From assembly GCF_016195855.1 (NCBI RefSeq), contig NZ_JACPYU010000005.1:47471-111470 (forward strand): DNA of 64,000 nt, given 5' to 3'. Positions 24,270 through 33,391 of the stretch are shown in pieces. The stretch comes from Aquabacterium sp. Its GTDB lineage: Bacteria > Pseudomonadota > Gammaproteobacteria > Burkholderiales > Burkholderiaceae_C. A program made the position numbers and the translations under genes. Each line of letters begins with the position of its first letter. Position 1 is the first letter of the stretch. The notes under the pieces were generated by a model. That model had not been told where the DNA came from. It saw only the letters and a program-made list of their open reading frames with translations, and ran no database searches.

Positions 24270-27200
24270 ACGTCTCGGCCTGGTCGATCAAGAACCCGAT
24301 CCCTGCCGTCCTGCTGTTCATCATGCTCACGCTGTGGGGCCTGATGGGCTTTGGCGGGATGAAGATCCAGAACTTCCCGGACATCGATCTGCCCACGGTG
24401 ACGGTCACGGCCAGCCTGCCAGGGGCATCGCCCGCGCAGCTGGAGACCGAGGTCGCGCGCAAGCTGGAGAACTCGATCGCCACCTTGCAGGGCATCAAGC
24501 ACATCTACACCAAGGTGCAGGATGGCAGCGTGCTCGTGTCGGTGGAGTTCCGCCTGGAAAAGCCGACACAAGAGGCCGTGGACGATGTGCGCGATGCCGT
24601 ATCCCGCGTGCGGGCCGATCTGCCCGGGGACCTGCGTGATCCGGTCATCTCCAAGATGAACCTGTCCGGGGCGCCCATCCTCACGTACACGGTGGCGTCC
24701 AAACGCATGGACGACGAGGCCTTGTCCTGGTTCGTGGACAATGCCGTCACCAAGACCATGCTGGCCGTCAAGGGCGTGGGGGCGGTGGCGCGTGTCGGCG
24801 GGGTGAGCCGCGAGGTGCGCATCGAGCTGGACCCGGCGCGCCTGCTGGCGCTCAATGCGTCCGCCGCCGATGTGTCGCGCCAGCTGCGCAGCCTGCAGCA
24901 AGAGGCTTCGGGCGGGCGCATGGACCTGGGCGGTGGTGAGCAGTCGGTGCGCACGGTGGCCACGGTCAAGTCGGCCGAGGAGCTGGCGGCCATGGACGTG
25001 ACCTTGTCGGATGGCCGCCATGTGCGGCTGGACCAGATCGCGCATGTGAGCGACACGGTGGCCGAGCGCCGCAGCGCGGCCTTGCTCAATGGCCAGCCGG
25101 TGGTGGGCTTCGAGATCACGCGCTCGCGTGGGGCCGGTGAGGTCGAAGTGGCCCAGGGCGTGCGCGCCAAGCTGGCAGAACTCAAGGCGAAGCACCCGGA
25201 CATCGAGATCACCGAGGCCTTCAATTTCGTGGACCCGGTGGAGGAGAACTACCACGGCTCCATGTACCTGCTGTATGAAGGTGCCATCCTCGCGGTGATC
25301 GTGGTGTTCTTCTTCCTGCGCGACTGGCGTGCCACGCTGGTGTCGGCGGCGGCCCTGCCTTTGTCGGTGATCCCGGCCTTCGGCTTCATGCACCTGCTGG
25401 GCTTTTCAGTCAATGTGGTGACGCTGCTGTCCCTGTCCCTCGTGGTGGGCATCCTGGTGGACGACGCCATCGTGGAGATCGAGAACATCATGCGCCACCT
25501 GGCCATGGGCAAGACGCCCATGCAGGCGGCCATGGAGGCCGCCGACGAGATCGGGCTGGCCGTGATCGCCACCACCTTCACGCTGATTGCGGTGTTCCTG
25601 CCCACGGCCTTCATGGGCGGGGTGCCGGGCAAGTTCTTCGTGCAGTTCGGCTGGACGGCGGCCATTGCCGTGTTCTTCTCGCTGGTCGTGGCCCGCATGT
25701 TGACGCCCATGATGGCGGCCTACATCCTCAAGCCACCCAAGGGCGAGCATGGCGAGCCGGGCTGGATGCGGGTCTACCTGGGCTGGGCGCGCTGGTGTCT
25801 CAAGCACCGGGTCTGGACTTTGCTCATCGTGCTGCTGTTTCTGATCGGCTCCTTTTTCCTGTTGTTCCGGTTGCCCACGGGCTTCATTCCACCCGATGAC
25901 CTGTCGCAGACACAGGTGTCCCTGTCCTTGCCGCCTGGCAGCACCTTGCAGCAGACCTACAAGATCGCCGAGCAGGCGCGCGAGCTGGTGCAGCGCAACC
26001 CGCATGTGAAGCTGGTCTACACGGCCATTGGCGGTGGTGCAGCGGGCAGCGACCCGTTCATGCCGCAAGGCTCGGCGGAGGTCCGCAAGGCCACGCTGAC
26101 CATCAACATGACGCATCGCAATGACCGCCCTGGCATCAGCAAGCAGGCCATCGAAGGCCAGTTGCGCCAGGCCCTGGAGGTGCTGCCCGGTGTGCGCGTG
26201 AACGTGGGCTTTGGCGGTTCTGCCGAGAAGTACATCCTGGTGCTCTCCAGTGAAGACGGTCAGGCCTTGTCGGCCCATGCCGAGGTGGTGGCGCGCGAGT
26301 TGCGCAGCATCCCCGGTATTGGCAATGTCGTGTCCACATCCAGCCTGGTGCGGCCCGAGTTGATCATCCGCCCTGACACGGCCCGTGCGGCCGACCTGGG
26401 GGTCAACACGGCCACCATTGCCGACACGCTGCGCATTGCCACCGTGGGTGACTACGAGCAAGGCCTGCCCAAGCTGAACCTGTCGCAACGCCAGGTGCCG
26501 GTGGTGGTGCGCCTGCCCGATGCGGCGCGCACGGACCTGGATCTGCTGGCACGCTTGCCCGTGCCCGGCGCCCGTGGATCGGTGCCGCTGGGCAACGTGG
26601 CCTCACTCTCGCTGGACAGCGGCCCGGCGCAGATCGACCGTTACGACCGCCAGCGCAACATCAACTTCGAGATCGAGTTGAACCAGCAACCGCTGGGTGA
26701 AGTGCAGAAGCAGGCCCTGGCGCTGCCCAGCCTGCGCAACCTGCCTCCGGGCATTGCGCAGTCGACGGTGGGTGATGCCGAGGCCATGGGCGAGCTGTTT
26801 GCCAGTTTTGGCCTGGCCATGCTGACGGGTGTGCTGTGCATCTACATCGTGCTGGTGCTGCTGTTCAAGGGCTTTGTGCAGCCGATGACGATCCTGGTGG
26901 CCCTGGTGTTGTCCATCCCGGGGGCGTTCGTGGCCTTGTATGTGACGCAGACGGCCTTGTCCATGCCGTCGATGATCGGCCTGATCATGCTGATGGGCAT
27001 TGCCACCAAGAACTCGATCCTGCTGGTGGACTATGTGCTGATCGCGCGCAACGAGCATGGCTTGCCGCGCTGGGAGGCCGTGGTGGACGGTTGCCGCAAG
27101 CGGGCGAGGCCCATCATCATGACGACGATTGCGATGGGGGCGGGCATGATGCCGATTGCCCTGGGCATTGGCGTGGACCCGAGTTTCCGGGCACCGATGG

Positions 27201-27355
27201 CGATCGTGGTGATCGGTGGGTTGATCACGTCGACCTTCCTGAGCTTGCTGGTGATCCCGGTGGTGTTCACGTTTGTGGATGACCTGATCCAGTGGACGGG
27301 GCGCTTGGTGAGGCGCCAGCCTCCTGTGGTGGTGGATGAGGGGCTGGAGGCTTGA
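24266..27355 (+). CDS. RND multidrug efflux pump (HAE1-type inner-membrane transporter)
   Basis: A 1029-residue inner-membrane transporter with the normal size and layout: TM1, a large periplasmic loop, TM2-6, a second loop and TM8-12. TM4 has the proton-relay pair in VVGILVDDAIVEIENI. The N-terminus (SIKNPIPAVLLFIMLTLWG) and the PDIDLPTVTVTASLPGASP segment are typical of MdtB/AcrB-like pumps rather than metal exporters. The substrate cannot be read from the sequence. It pairs with the adaptor gene upstream. Confidence 0.94.
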   Translation: MNVSAWSIKNPIPAVLLFIMLTLWGLMGFGGMKIQNFPDIDLPTVTVTASLPGASPAQLETEVARKLENSIATLQGIKHIYTKVQDGSVLVSVEFRLEKPTQEAVDDVRDAVSRVRADLPGDLRDPVISKMNLSGAPILTYTVASKRMDDEALSWFVDNAVTKTMLAVKGVGAVARVGGVSREVRIELDPARLLALNASAADVSRQLRSLQQEASGGRMDLGGGEQSVRTVATVKSAEELAAMDVTLSDGRHVRLDQIAHVSDTVAERRSAALLNGQPVVGFEITRSRGAGEVEVAQGVRAKLAELKAKHPDIEITEAFNFVDPVEENYHGSMYLLYEGAILAVIVVFFFLRDWRATLVSAAALPLSVIPAFGFMHLLGFSVNVVTLLSLSLVVGILVDDAIVEIENIMRHLAMGKTPMQAAMEAADEIGLAVIATTFTLIAVFLPTAFMGGVPGKFFVQFGWTAAIAVFFSLVVARMLTPMMAAYILKPPKGEHGEPGWMRVYLGWARWCLKHRVWTLLIVLLFLIGSFFLLFRLPTGFIPPDDLSQTQVSLSLPPGSTLQQTYKIAEQARELVQRNPHVKLVYTAIGGGAAGSDPFMPQGSAEVRKATLTINMTHRNDRPGISKQAIEGQLRQALEVLPGVRVNVGFGGSAEKYILVLSSEDGQALSAHAEVVARELRSIPGIGNVVSTSSLVRPELIIRPDTARAADLGVNTATIADTLRIATVGDYEQGLPKLNLSQRQVPVVVRLPDAARTDLDLLARLPVPGARGSVPLGNVASLSLDSGPAQIDRYDRQRNINFEIELNQQPLGEVQKQALALPSLRNLPPGIAQSTVGDAEAMGELFASFGLAMLTGVLCIYIVLVLLFKGFVQPMTILVALVLSIPGAFVALYVTQTALSMPSMIGLIMLMGIATKNSILLVDYVLIARNEHGLPRWEAVVDGCRKRARPIIMTTIAMGAGMMPIALGIGVDPSFRAPMAIVVIGGLITSTFLSLLVIPVVFTFVDDLIQWTGRLVRRQPPVVVDEGLEA

Positions 27356-27375
27356 TGCTTGAGGCGCGCCTTGTC

Positions 27376-27625
27376 GGTGCACCGCAGGGCGGGGCTGAGT
27401 CGGTAACCGGTTGGGCTCATATGTTGGCGGTCCCGCTGTGCGGGACTGCACTGCGGTACTCGCGGCAAGCTTGCGCTGGAAAACTCCCTGCGCGGCCTGC
27501 AGCCGCTACGGTCAAACAGTTCCAGCGGGTCAGTTAAGGAAGCGTGCTGCGCACGCCAAGCTTGCCGCTGCGTTCCTCGTCGCCAACAAAATCGCCCAGC
27601 CGGCCACCGAGTCAGCCTTGTCCCA
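27376..27625 (+). repeat. Left copy of an intergenic repeat, inverted relative to the right copy
   Basis: The stretch 27376-27461 aligns without gaps to the reverse complement of 27952-28037, with about 67 of 86 bases identical by hand count, including an exact GGGCTCATATG and a CGGTCCCGC/GCGGGACTGC hairpin. Homology resumes at AAAATCGCCCAGC (27588-27600). It is non-coding, GC-rich and palindrome-rich, like dispersed intergenic repeats seen in Burkholderiales. The inner boundary is approximate. Confidence 0.7.
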
Positions 27626-27708
27626 CCCTGCTCGATGCATGCCATCGCCGAGTCCTGGTGTGCCTCGGGCTTTGCGCATTGGGCGGTAGGTAAGGTCGCG
27701 CTATCGTG

Positions 27709-27738
27709 AGTGCCAGTGCCAGTGCCAGTGCCAGTGCC
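27709..27738 (+). repeat. Tandem hexamer repeat
   Basis: Five perfect copies of AGTGCC lie in a row. They are between the two inverted repeat copies, in DNA with no credible gene. The copy number is likely variable by slippage. Confidence 0.9.
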
Positions 27739-27799
27739 AATCGAAAGCGATCCTCCCTGTGCACGGCAGCGCGATGCCGTCGAAGTACGGCGAGCGGGG

Positions 27800-28037
27800 C
27801 GGATAAGGGATGTGGCGGTGGCGGCTGGGCGATTTTGGTGGCGTCGCAGGCGCGCAGGGAGGCTCAGGTTTGCCCCTTGTCGCAGACAAGGGGATGGCGA
27901 GGATGTTTGAGCTGCCGAAGGCAGCGAGTTCCGCAGCCACCTGAGCCGGACGAGCACCGTAGAGCAGTCCCGCGTAGCGGGACCGTTACCATATGAGCCC
28001 AGCGGCCGCCGCCACGTCCCCCGCCTCGCGGTGTACC
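27800..28037 (-). repeat. Right copy of the inverted intergenic repeat
   Basis: On the minus strand this copy starts at 28037 with GGTACACCGC and contains the same GGGCTCATATG, CGGTCCCGC...GCGGGACTGC hairpin and AAAATCGCCCAGC (27824-27836) blocks as the left copy. The two copies are diverged by small substitutions and indels. The inner end near 27800 is approximate. Confidence 0.7.
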
Positions 28038-28078
28038 GGGAAAGCGCTCACATCATCAAACGCCAAGTACAGCCCATG

Positions 28079-28108
28079 AAAAAAGGGCCCCATCACTGGA
28101 GCCCCTTC
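28079..28108 (-). terminator. Rho-independent terminator of the thiolase gene
   Basis: Read on the minus strand, AAGGGGCTCC, a short loop, then GGGGCCC and a run of seven T. The stem has one mismatch. It is about 40 bases after the thiolase stop. Confidence 0.7.
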
Positions 28109-28149
28109 GTCATCACCGGCCCAAGCCGGCTGTGCTGAAGATCAAGCGA

Positions 28150-29334
28150 TCAAACGCGCTCGATGACCATGGCAATACCCTGACCGCCACCAATACACAT
28201 CGTGATCAGGGCATAACGGCCACCCGTGCGTTGCAGCTCATAGATGGCCTTGGTCACCAGGATGGCGCCCGTGCCGCCCACAGGGTGGCCCAGCGAAATA
28301 CCCGAACCATTGGGGTTGACCTTCTCGTTGTCCAGCCCCAGCTCCTTGGCCACGGCGCAGGCTTGTGCCGCAAACGCTTCGTTGGCTTCGATCAGGTCCA
28401 TGTCGGCCACCGTCAGGCCAGCCTTGGCCAGCGCATTGCGCGAAGCAGGCACAGGGCCGATGCCCATGTACTCGGGCTCCACGCCAGCATGGCCGTAAGA
28501 CACCAGGCGGGCCAGCGGCTTCAGGCCCAGGGCCTTGGCCTTTTCAGCCGAGGCCATCACCACGGCACCGGCGCCGTCGTTCAGGGTCGAGGCATTGCCA
28601 GCGGTGACCGTGCCCTCTTCCTTCTTGAAAGCCGGCTTCATCTTGGACAGGGCGTCGACCGTGGTGTCAGCCTTCACGCCTTCGTCGGTGTCAAACAGCA
28701 CCACGCCCTTGCGCGTCTTGATCTCCACAGGGACGATCTGGTCCTTGAAGATGCCGGCGGCGATGGCCTTGGCAGCGCGCTGTTGCGACTGCACGGCGTA
28801 AGCATCTTGCTGGGCGCGGGTGATGTCGTAGCGGTTGGCCACGTTCTCGGCCGTGATGCCCATGTGGATGTTCAGGCGCGGGTCGTGCAGGGCACCCAGC
28901 ATGAAGTCCAGCATCTTGACGTCACCCATGCGGGCACCCCAGCGGTTGCTGGTGACCAGGTAAGCACCACGGCTCATGGACTCGGCACCGGCACCCACGG
29001 CGACTTCGCAGTCTCCCAGCAGGATGGACTGGGCAGCCGACACGATGGCCTGCAGGCCCGAACCGCACAGGCGGTTCACGTTGAAGGCGGGGGTTTCTTG
29101 CGGCACGCCGGCGTTCAGGGCAGCCACGCGGCTGATGTAGGCGTCTTGCGGCACGGAGGGGATCACGTTACCCAGCACCACATGGCCCACTTCCTTGGGC
29201 GCGACACCAGCGCGCTCCAGGGCGGTTTTGATCACAAGTGCGCCCAGATCGGCAGGGGGAATGTCCTTGAGCGAGCCACCGAAGCTGCCGATGGCGGTAC
29301 GGGCGGCGCCCACGAAGACGACTTCACGAGTCAT
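28150..29334 (-). CDS. Acetyl-CoA acetyltransferase (thiolase)
   Basis: A 394-residue thiolase II. The nucleophilic Cys is in NRLCGSGLQAI (about C89), the His in NPNGSGISLGHPVGGTG, and the second active Cys in CIGGGQG near the C-terminus. It joins two acetyl-CoA to acetoacetyl-CoA or does the reverse, in polyhydroxybutyrate or fatty-acid metabolism (PhaA or AtoB type). ATG 29334 is preceded by GGAAGGAA. No phaB or phaC is adjacent. An inverted repeat just upstream may be an operator. Confidence 0.92.
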   Translation of the reverse strand: MTREVVFVGAARTAIGSFGGSLKDIPPADLGALVIKTALERAGVAPKEVGHVVLGNVIPSVPQDAYISRVAALNAGVPQETPAFNVNRLCGSGLQAIVSAAQSILLGDCEVAVGAGAESMSRGAYLVTSNRWGARMGDVKMLDFMLGALHDPRLNIHMGITAENVANRYDITRAQQDAYAVQSQQRAAKAIAAGIFKDQIVPVEIKTRKGVVLFDTDEGVKADTTVDALSKMKPAFKKEEGTVTAGNASTLNDGAGAVVMASAEKAKALGLKPLARLVSYGHAGVEPEYMGIGPVPASRNALAKAGLTVADMDLIEANEAFAAQACAVAKELGLDNEKVNPNGSGISLGHPVGGTGAILVTKAIYELQRTGGRYALITMCIGGGQGIAMVIERV

Positions 29335-29383
29335 GTTGTGTTCCTTCCAGGGGGGATGGGGGTAAACGAATCTGATAGGTCCG

Positions 29384-29409
29384 AATCTGACGGGTTCAAT
29401 TGTCAGATT
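29384..29409. promoter_or_regulatory. Inverted repeat upstream of the thiolase gene, possible operator
   Basis: AATCTGAC and GTCAGATT form perfect 8-base arms around a 10-base loop, 50 to 75 bases before the thiolase start codon. A third half-site, AATCTGAT, lies at 29369-29376. The spacing fits a dimeric repressor of TetR or similar type. It has no T-run, so it is not a terminator. Confidence 0.45.
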
Positions 29410-29499
29410 ATGCGCCAACGGCGCCAATCCGAGGTCAATCCATCATGATGCGCTCATTTTGGCCGATCAGCCGTCACCCGGCTGTCGCTCATCTGTCGT

Positions 29500-30612
29500 T
29501 CAGCCATTGCCCAGGGCCAGCAGGCGGTCAACCCGCTCGCGGCTGACACCCAGCACGGCCGGCCCGATGCTGCGCCATTGTTCGTAGGCTGGCTGCTGAC
29601 CCAGGCGGGCGAAGTCCTGCACAAAGCTTTGCGCCCACTGCCCATCTACCGGTGCCTGATTCTGGTTCAACGTGTCGCTGATGGTGGTCAGTGCCCGGGC
29701 CACGCTGCTTTGCGACTGTTTGACGACTTGCTGGGCCTGCACCACGTTTTGCAGCGTCTGGCGCAGCTCGTTGCTGTCTCCGACGCGCCATGAATCGGGG
29801 CGCAAGGCGGCCTGTTCGGGCTCCAGTTTCACGCGGTGGAACTGGCTGGCGGGGAAGCGGATGCCGCCACCGCGAACGCCGAAGCCACTTTCGGTCGATG
29901 ACCAGTTGGCCTCCGGGACGGACAAGGTCGGCTCGCCCTGGGCATCCAGGCTGACACGGATGCCGGCCACGCCCAGGGTCTGGTCGAGCTTGTGGATGCG
30001 GGCCTGGAGCGGCTGGTCGGCTTCCAGCACGGCGGTCACGATGCGCCGGTCGGGCTGGTCGGCGCCGGTGGTGAAGGACAGGGTCTCTTTTTCATGGCGC
30101 TGCAGCGTGGCGGCGTCCAGGCCCCTGACTTTGAAGGTCTGTCGGCTTTGTCCGTCGGCCTGGAAGCGCAACTGGCTGTCGAGGCTGCCGCTGCTGGCCT
30201 GCGGGCGCTGTTGCCACAGGCGGTTGAAGTCGGCGAGCTTGTTGTTGAGCTGGCTGAGCTGTTGGGCGGCGGGGGCCTCAGGCGCAGCTTGGCTCAAGGT
30301 GGCGCTGAGCTCGCGCTTGAGGGACTCCAACTGGGTCTGAAGCTGGCCGAGGTAACTCAGCGCCTGCTGGCTTCGGCCGACTTGCTGGTTGAGCTGGGGG
30401 GCGAGCGCGCGCAGGCCTGACTGCGTGCTACCGGGCAGGGCGCGCAGTGGCGCGGTGGCATTGGGCCCCGAGGGCGTGGCGGTGTCCAGCCCCCTCACGC
30501 CCTGGCCAGGCGCGAGCGGCTCCGGGCGGCCTTGGGTGCCGTCCATCTGGCCGAGGCTGCCAAGACTGCTATTGCTGCCCATACTGCCCAGAGGCAGCGT
30601 CGTGATCTGCAT
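29500..30612 (-). CDS. Flagellum-linked protein of unknown function, downstream of flgL
   Basis: A 370-residue soluble protein without signal peptide or membrane segment. The N-terminus is Gly/Ser/Pro-rich and disordered-looking; residues about 75-135 are predicted coiled coil (QLQTQLESLKRELSATLSQ); the middle is beta-rich (VRGLDAATLQRHEKETLSFTTG); the end is helical. It follows flgL by 20 bases, so it is the last gene of the flgB-to-flgL operon. In Flag-2 systems hook-associated lafW stands at a similar place, but I see no clear similarity. An exported structural or chaperone role is a guess. Confidence 0.65.
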   Translation of the reverse strand: MQITTLPLGSMGSNSSLGSLGQMDGTQGRPEPLAPGQGVRGLDTATPSGPNATAPLRALPGSTQSGLRALAPQLNQQVGRSQQALSYLGQLQTQLESLKRELSATLSQAAPEAPAAQQLSQLNNKLADFNRLWQQRPQASSGSLDSQLRFQADGQSRQTFKVRGLDAATLQRHEKETLSFTTGADQPDRRIVTAVLEADQPLQARIHKLDQTLGVAGIRVSLDAQGEPTLSVPEANWSSTESGFGVRGGGIRFPASQFHRVKLEPEQAALRPDSWRVGDSNELRQTLQNVVQAQQVVKQSQSSVARALTTISDTLNQNQAPVDGQWAQSFVQDFARLGQQPAYEQWRSIGPAVLGVSRERVDRLLALGNG

Positions 30613-30632
30613 GTTCGGGTGTCAGCCTGTGG

Positions 30633-31544
30633 TCACAACACGTTGAAGAGCGACAATGCACTCACCTTGCTGTAGGCCTTTTGCGTGGCCTGTACCGCGG
30701 TGGTGTAGCCGTTGAGCTTGACCGCCGCGTCACCGTAGTCGAGCTGGCCCAGCGACAGGTAAGCCTGCTTGTTGGACAGGCTGACATTGGCATGGTTGGT
30801 GTCGAGCGTGTCCAGGATGTTCTGGGCGCCGCCCAGTCGGGCGACCTTGCTGCTGATGGCGCCCATGGTCGTGTCGATCATGGTCAGCGTGGTGGCCAGC
30901 TGGGTGTGCACCGCCGGCGCGCTCACATTCACACCGGGTGTCTGCAAGGTGGCAATGGTGCTGTCGAGCTGGTTGAGCATGCCCGCCATTTCCTGCAAGG
31001 TGACGTTGGCCACCTGGGTGACGCCGTTGCCCACCACGACCTTCTGGTCTGCAAGGTTGCCGTTGAAGCTGTAGCGCGAGCCGGGCACCGCAGCGGCGTT
31101 GAAACCGACGGTGGCAGTGGACGTGAGCGTGCCAGAGAACAAATAGCGGCCTTCCTGGTCCTGGCTGTTGGCGGCGAAGTAGAGGCTGTCGCGCAGGGCT
31201 TCCAGCGAGCTGGCCATGGCGGCCACGTCGGCCGAGTTGTTGCCCCCGTCGGCGGCCCAGACCATGAGGTCGCGTGCCTGCTGCATGTCGCCATTCATGC
31301 TGGTCAGCAGGGATTCGTTTTGCTGCAGCCGGCTCTTGAGCGCGCCGATGTTGTCGCGGAACTGGCTCAAGGCGGCGTCCTCACGGGTCAGGCGGGACAG
31401 GCGCACGCTGGTGATCGGGTCGTCCGAGGGTTTGAGCAGCTTTTGCCCGGAGGCAATCTGCTGCATCACGTCTTCCAGCTTGGACGATGCGTTCTGCATC
31501 GCCGTGTTCATGGTCGAGTGGTACTGGGTGCTGGCAATGCGCAT
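30633..31544 (-). CDS. flgL: Flagellar hook-filament junction protein FlgL (HAP3)
   Basis: A 303-residue protein with the flagellin-like N- and C-terminal helices: MRIASTQYHSTMNTAMQNASSKLEDVMQQIASGQK at the start (first residues given only as guide) and the Leu/Ser-rich end ATQKAYSKVSALSLFNVL. It links the hook-associated FlgK ring to the filament. The stop of flgK lies three bases upstream, so the two are translated from one transcript. Confidence 0.92.
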   Translation of the reverse strand: MRIASTQYHSTMNTAMQNASSKLEDVMQQIASGQKLLKPSDDPITSVRLSRLTREDAALSQFRDNIGALKSRLQQNESLLTSMNGDMQQARDLMVWAADGGNNSADVAAMASSLEALRDSLYFAANSQDQEGRYLFSGTLTSTATVGFNAAAVPGSRYSFNGNLADQKVVVGNGVTQVANVTLQEMAGMLNQLDSTIATLQTPGVNVSAPAVHTQLATTLTMIDTTMGAISSKVARLGGAQNILDTLDTNHANVSLSNKQAYLSLGQLDYGDAAVKLNGYTTAVQATQKAYSKVSALSLFNVL

Positions 31545-31547
31545 GGC

Positions 31548-32933
31548 TTAGCCTCCGCTCATCATGGACAGGGTGCTGTTGAACAGGTCATTGGCGACCG
31601 AGATCACCTTCATATTGGCCTGGTACATCTGCTGGTACTGCATGATGTTCATGGCCTCTTCGTCGGTGTTCACGCCGCTGGTGGACTTCCAGCTGGCCTC
31701 GGACTGGTCCCGCACCGTCTGGGCCGTGCTCAGGGCCGCCTGGTTTTGCTGGCTTTGCATGGCCAGGCCGCTGGTCAGCTGGGTGTAGACATCGCCCATC
31801 AGCACATTGCCCAACGAGGTCACGGTCACCGGCTGCTTTTTGAGGTCGATCAGGGCGAGCAGGTTGTCGTTGTTGCCGGGCAGGGTGGGGTCTGATGAGA
31901 AGGCCAGGTCCTGCGAGACGACGCCGGGGCGCACCGCCAACATATTGGTCGAGCTGGTGGCGTCGAACACGAACAAGGGCGTGCCGGGGGTGCCATCCAG
32001 GGCGTAGCCGCTGCCCAGCTGGTTGTTGACCTTGGTGGCAATCGCGTTGGCCGTGTCGGTGATGGATTGCATCAAGGGGCTCAGGACGCGGTGCTCGAAG
32101 TCATCAAGGCCACCGAGCTGCCCCCCCAGGTTCTGGCTGATCAGCGCAAACGATTCCTTGGCGAAGTTCAGCTTGAGCGTCTGCGAGCCATCGGGGTTGC
32201 TCTGGATGCTCATGTTCGAGGCCACGCCGCCCACCACCAATGGCTGGCCGCTGCGCAAGGAGACGCTGCGCGTGCCATCGGCCTGGTCCACCACGCCCAC
32301 GCCCACCAGGCCGGCCAGGGTGTCGATCTTCTGGTCGCGCTCGTCGATCAGGCCGGAAGCGTTGATGCCGGTGGCCTGTGTGGCCGCGATCTTCTGGTTG
32401 AGCGTGGCAATGCTGCCGGCCAGGCCATTGATCTGGGAGACGGCCGCTGTGCGTTGCTGGTAGACGGCCTGACGCTGGTTGGACAGCACGGTGTTGAGGC
32501 TGTTGAAGCGCTGGGACAAGGCCTCTGCCGAAGTCAGCACCTGCTGGCGAAGGGGGCTGGAGGTGGGCTCCACGCTGGCGGCATTGAGCGCGCCGAAGAA
32601 GGCGTCCAGGCCGTTGTTGATGCTGGAGGCGTCGTCCCCCATCACCTGTTCGAGCTGGGTGAGGTAGGGCTGGGCGGTGCTGCGCTGCCCCAGGGTGGAG
32701 GCCGACTGCCACATCTGCAGGCTCTTGTAGCTGTCGCTGAAGCGGATCAGGGCGGGGACCGTGACCCCGGCACCGGCCGACAGGCTGCCACTTTGTTGCG
32801 GTTGCACCGTGGCGATCACCACGCCCTGGCGGGTGTAGCCGGGTGTCATCACGTTGGCGATGTTCTGGCTGGCCGTGCTCAAGGCGGCCTGGGCGGCCAG
32901 GGCACCGGACAAGGCATTCTGGATGACGGTCAT
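31548..32933 (-). CDS. flgK: Flagellar hook-associated protein FlgK (HAP1)
   Basis: A 461-residue protein. The rod-type N-terminus (LSGALAAQAALSTASQNIANVMTPGYTRQ) and the C-terminal SGVNTDEEAMNIMQYQQMYQANMKVISV are the family hallmarks. It forms the first junction layer on the hook. Length is somewhat below the enteric protein (about 550), from a reduced central domain. A bipartite motif shared with fliD and flagellin lies 39-68 bases before the start codon, so flgK-flgL and the following gene probably have their own late promoter. Confidence 0.93.
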   Translation of the reverse strand: MTVIQNALSGALAAQAALSTASQNIANVMTPGYTRQGVVIATVQPQQSGSLSAGAGVTVPALIRFSDSYKSLQMWQSASTLGQRSTAQPYLTQLEQVMGDDASSINNGLDAFFGALNAASVEPTSSPLRQQVLTSAEALSQRFNSLNTVLSNQRQAVYQQRTAAVSQINGLAGSIATLNQKIAATQATGINASGLIDERDQKIDTLAGLVGVGVVDQADGTRSVSLRSGQPLVVGGVASNMSIQSNPDGSQTLKLNFAKESFALISQNLGGQLGGLDDFEHRVLSPLMQSITDTANAIATKVNNQLGSGYALDGTPGTPLFVFDATSSTNMLAVRPGVVSQDLAFSSDPTLPGNNDNLLALIDLKKQPVTVTSLGNVLMGDVYTQLTSGLAMQSQQNQAALSTAQTVRDQSEASWKSTSGVNTDEEAMNIMQYQQMYQANMKVISVANDLFNSTLSMMSGG

Positions 32934-32971
32934 GGCGGTGTGGATCCTGGCGGTGGTGTTGTTGTTGGTTC

Positions 32972-33001
32972 AAGGCGACCGTTTCAGCATGAACATGAAA
33001 T
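32972..33001 (-). promoter_or_regulatory. Bipartite late-flagellar promoter motif before flgK
   Basis: On the minus strand it reads ATTT-N17-GGTCGCCTT. The same two boxes with the same spacing occur before fliD and the flagellin gene. It lies in the 94-base gap between flgJ and flgK, its downstream edge 39 bases before the flgK start. Promoter function is inferred. Confidence 0.6.
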
Positions 33002-33027
33002 GCCATGCCGCCGCTGGTGTGAAGGAT

Positions 33028-33381
33028 TCAACGCTTTTCGATCGCCTTGGTGCCTGATGCCGCATCGGGCAGCAGCTGTTTGAGGATGGCATCGGCCACG
33101 CCAAAGGCGCGTTGCCCGGCCAGGGCGTCGGCCACGGCCGTGTCGGCGATGTCCAGCATGTCGCTGTTGACCTTGTTCTTGAAGACGCTGTCTTCGTCGG
33201 CCAGCTCGTTGGTGGTGCGCCGCATCTGCTTGAGCACCTCGCCAATGAACATGCTTTCGAACTTCACGGCGGCCTTTTCGACCTTGCTGCGGTCGGCGGC
33301 GCTCATGGCGGGTGCGACAGGGGCGTCCTGGTCAGCCTTGTCGGGTGTGAGGGCGGGCAGGCGAGGGTCGAGGGTGGTCAT
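33028..33381 (-). CDS. flgJ: Rod-binding protein, FlgJ N-terminal domain only
   Basis: A 117-residue protein that corresponds to the rod-cap half of enteric FlgJ: KFESMFIGEVLKQMRRT and the AVADALAGQRAFGVADAILKQL end. The muramidase half is missing and is encoded separately at 40260-41030. The short form alone is common in many bacteria. It helps the rod to assemble through the periplasm. It lies 10 bases after flgI and 94 before flgK. Confidence 0.88.
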   Translation of the reverse strand: MTTLDPRLPALTPDKADQDAPVAPAMSAADRSKVEKAAVKFESMFIGEVLKQMRRTTNELADEDSVFKNKVNSDMLDIADTAVADALAGQRAFGVADAILKQLLPDAASGTKAIEKR

Positions 33382-33391
33382 GGTGGCGTCC

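Larger units (their letters stand above)
27356..28149. other. Gene-free region between the RND pump and the thiolase
   Basis: About 790 bases without a credible gene. It contains the two inverted repeat copies, the AGTGCC tandem repeat, and near its right end the terminator of the thiolase gene. The transcript of the pump and that of the thiolase converge here. No tRNA, attachment site or transposase fragment was seen. Confidence 0.75.

Noticed and set aside
21574..27355. A possible toxin-effector or secretion locus around the lipase-like gene
   Set aside because: No VgrG, Hcp, immunity protein or secretion genes are nearby, and the lipase-like protein has no export signal I can see.
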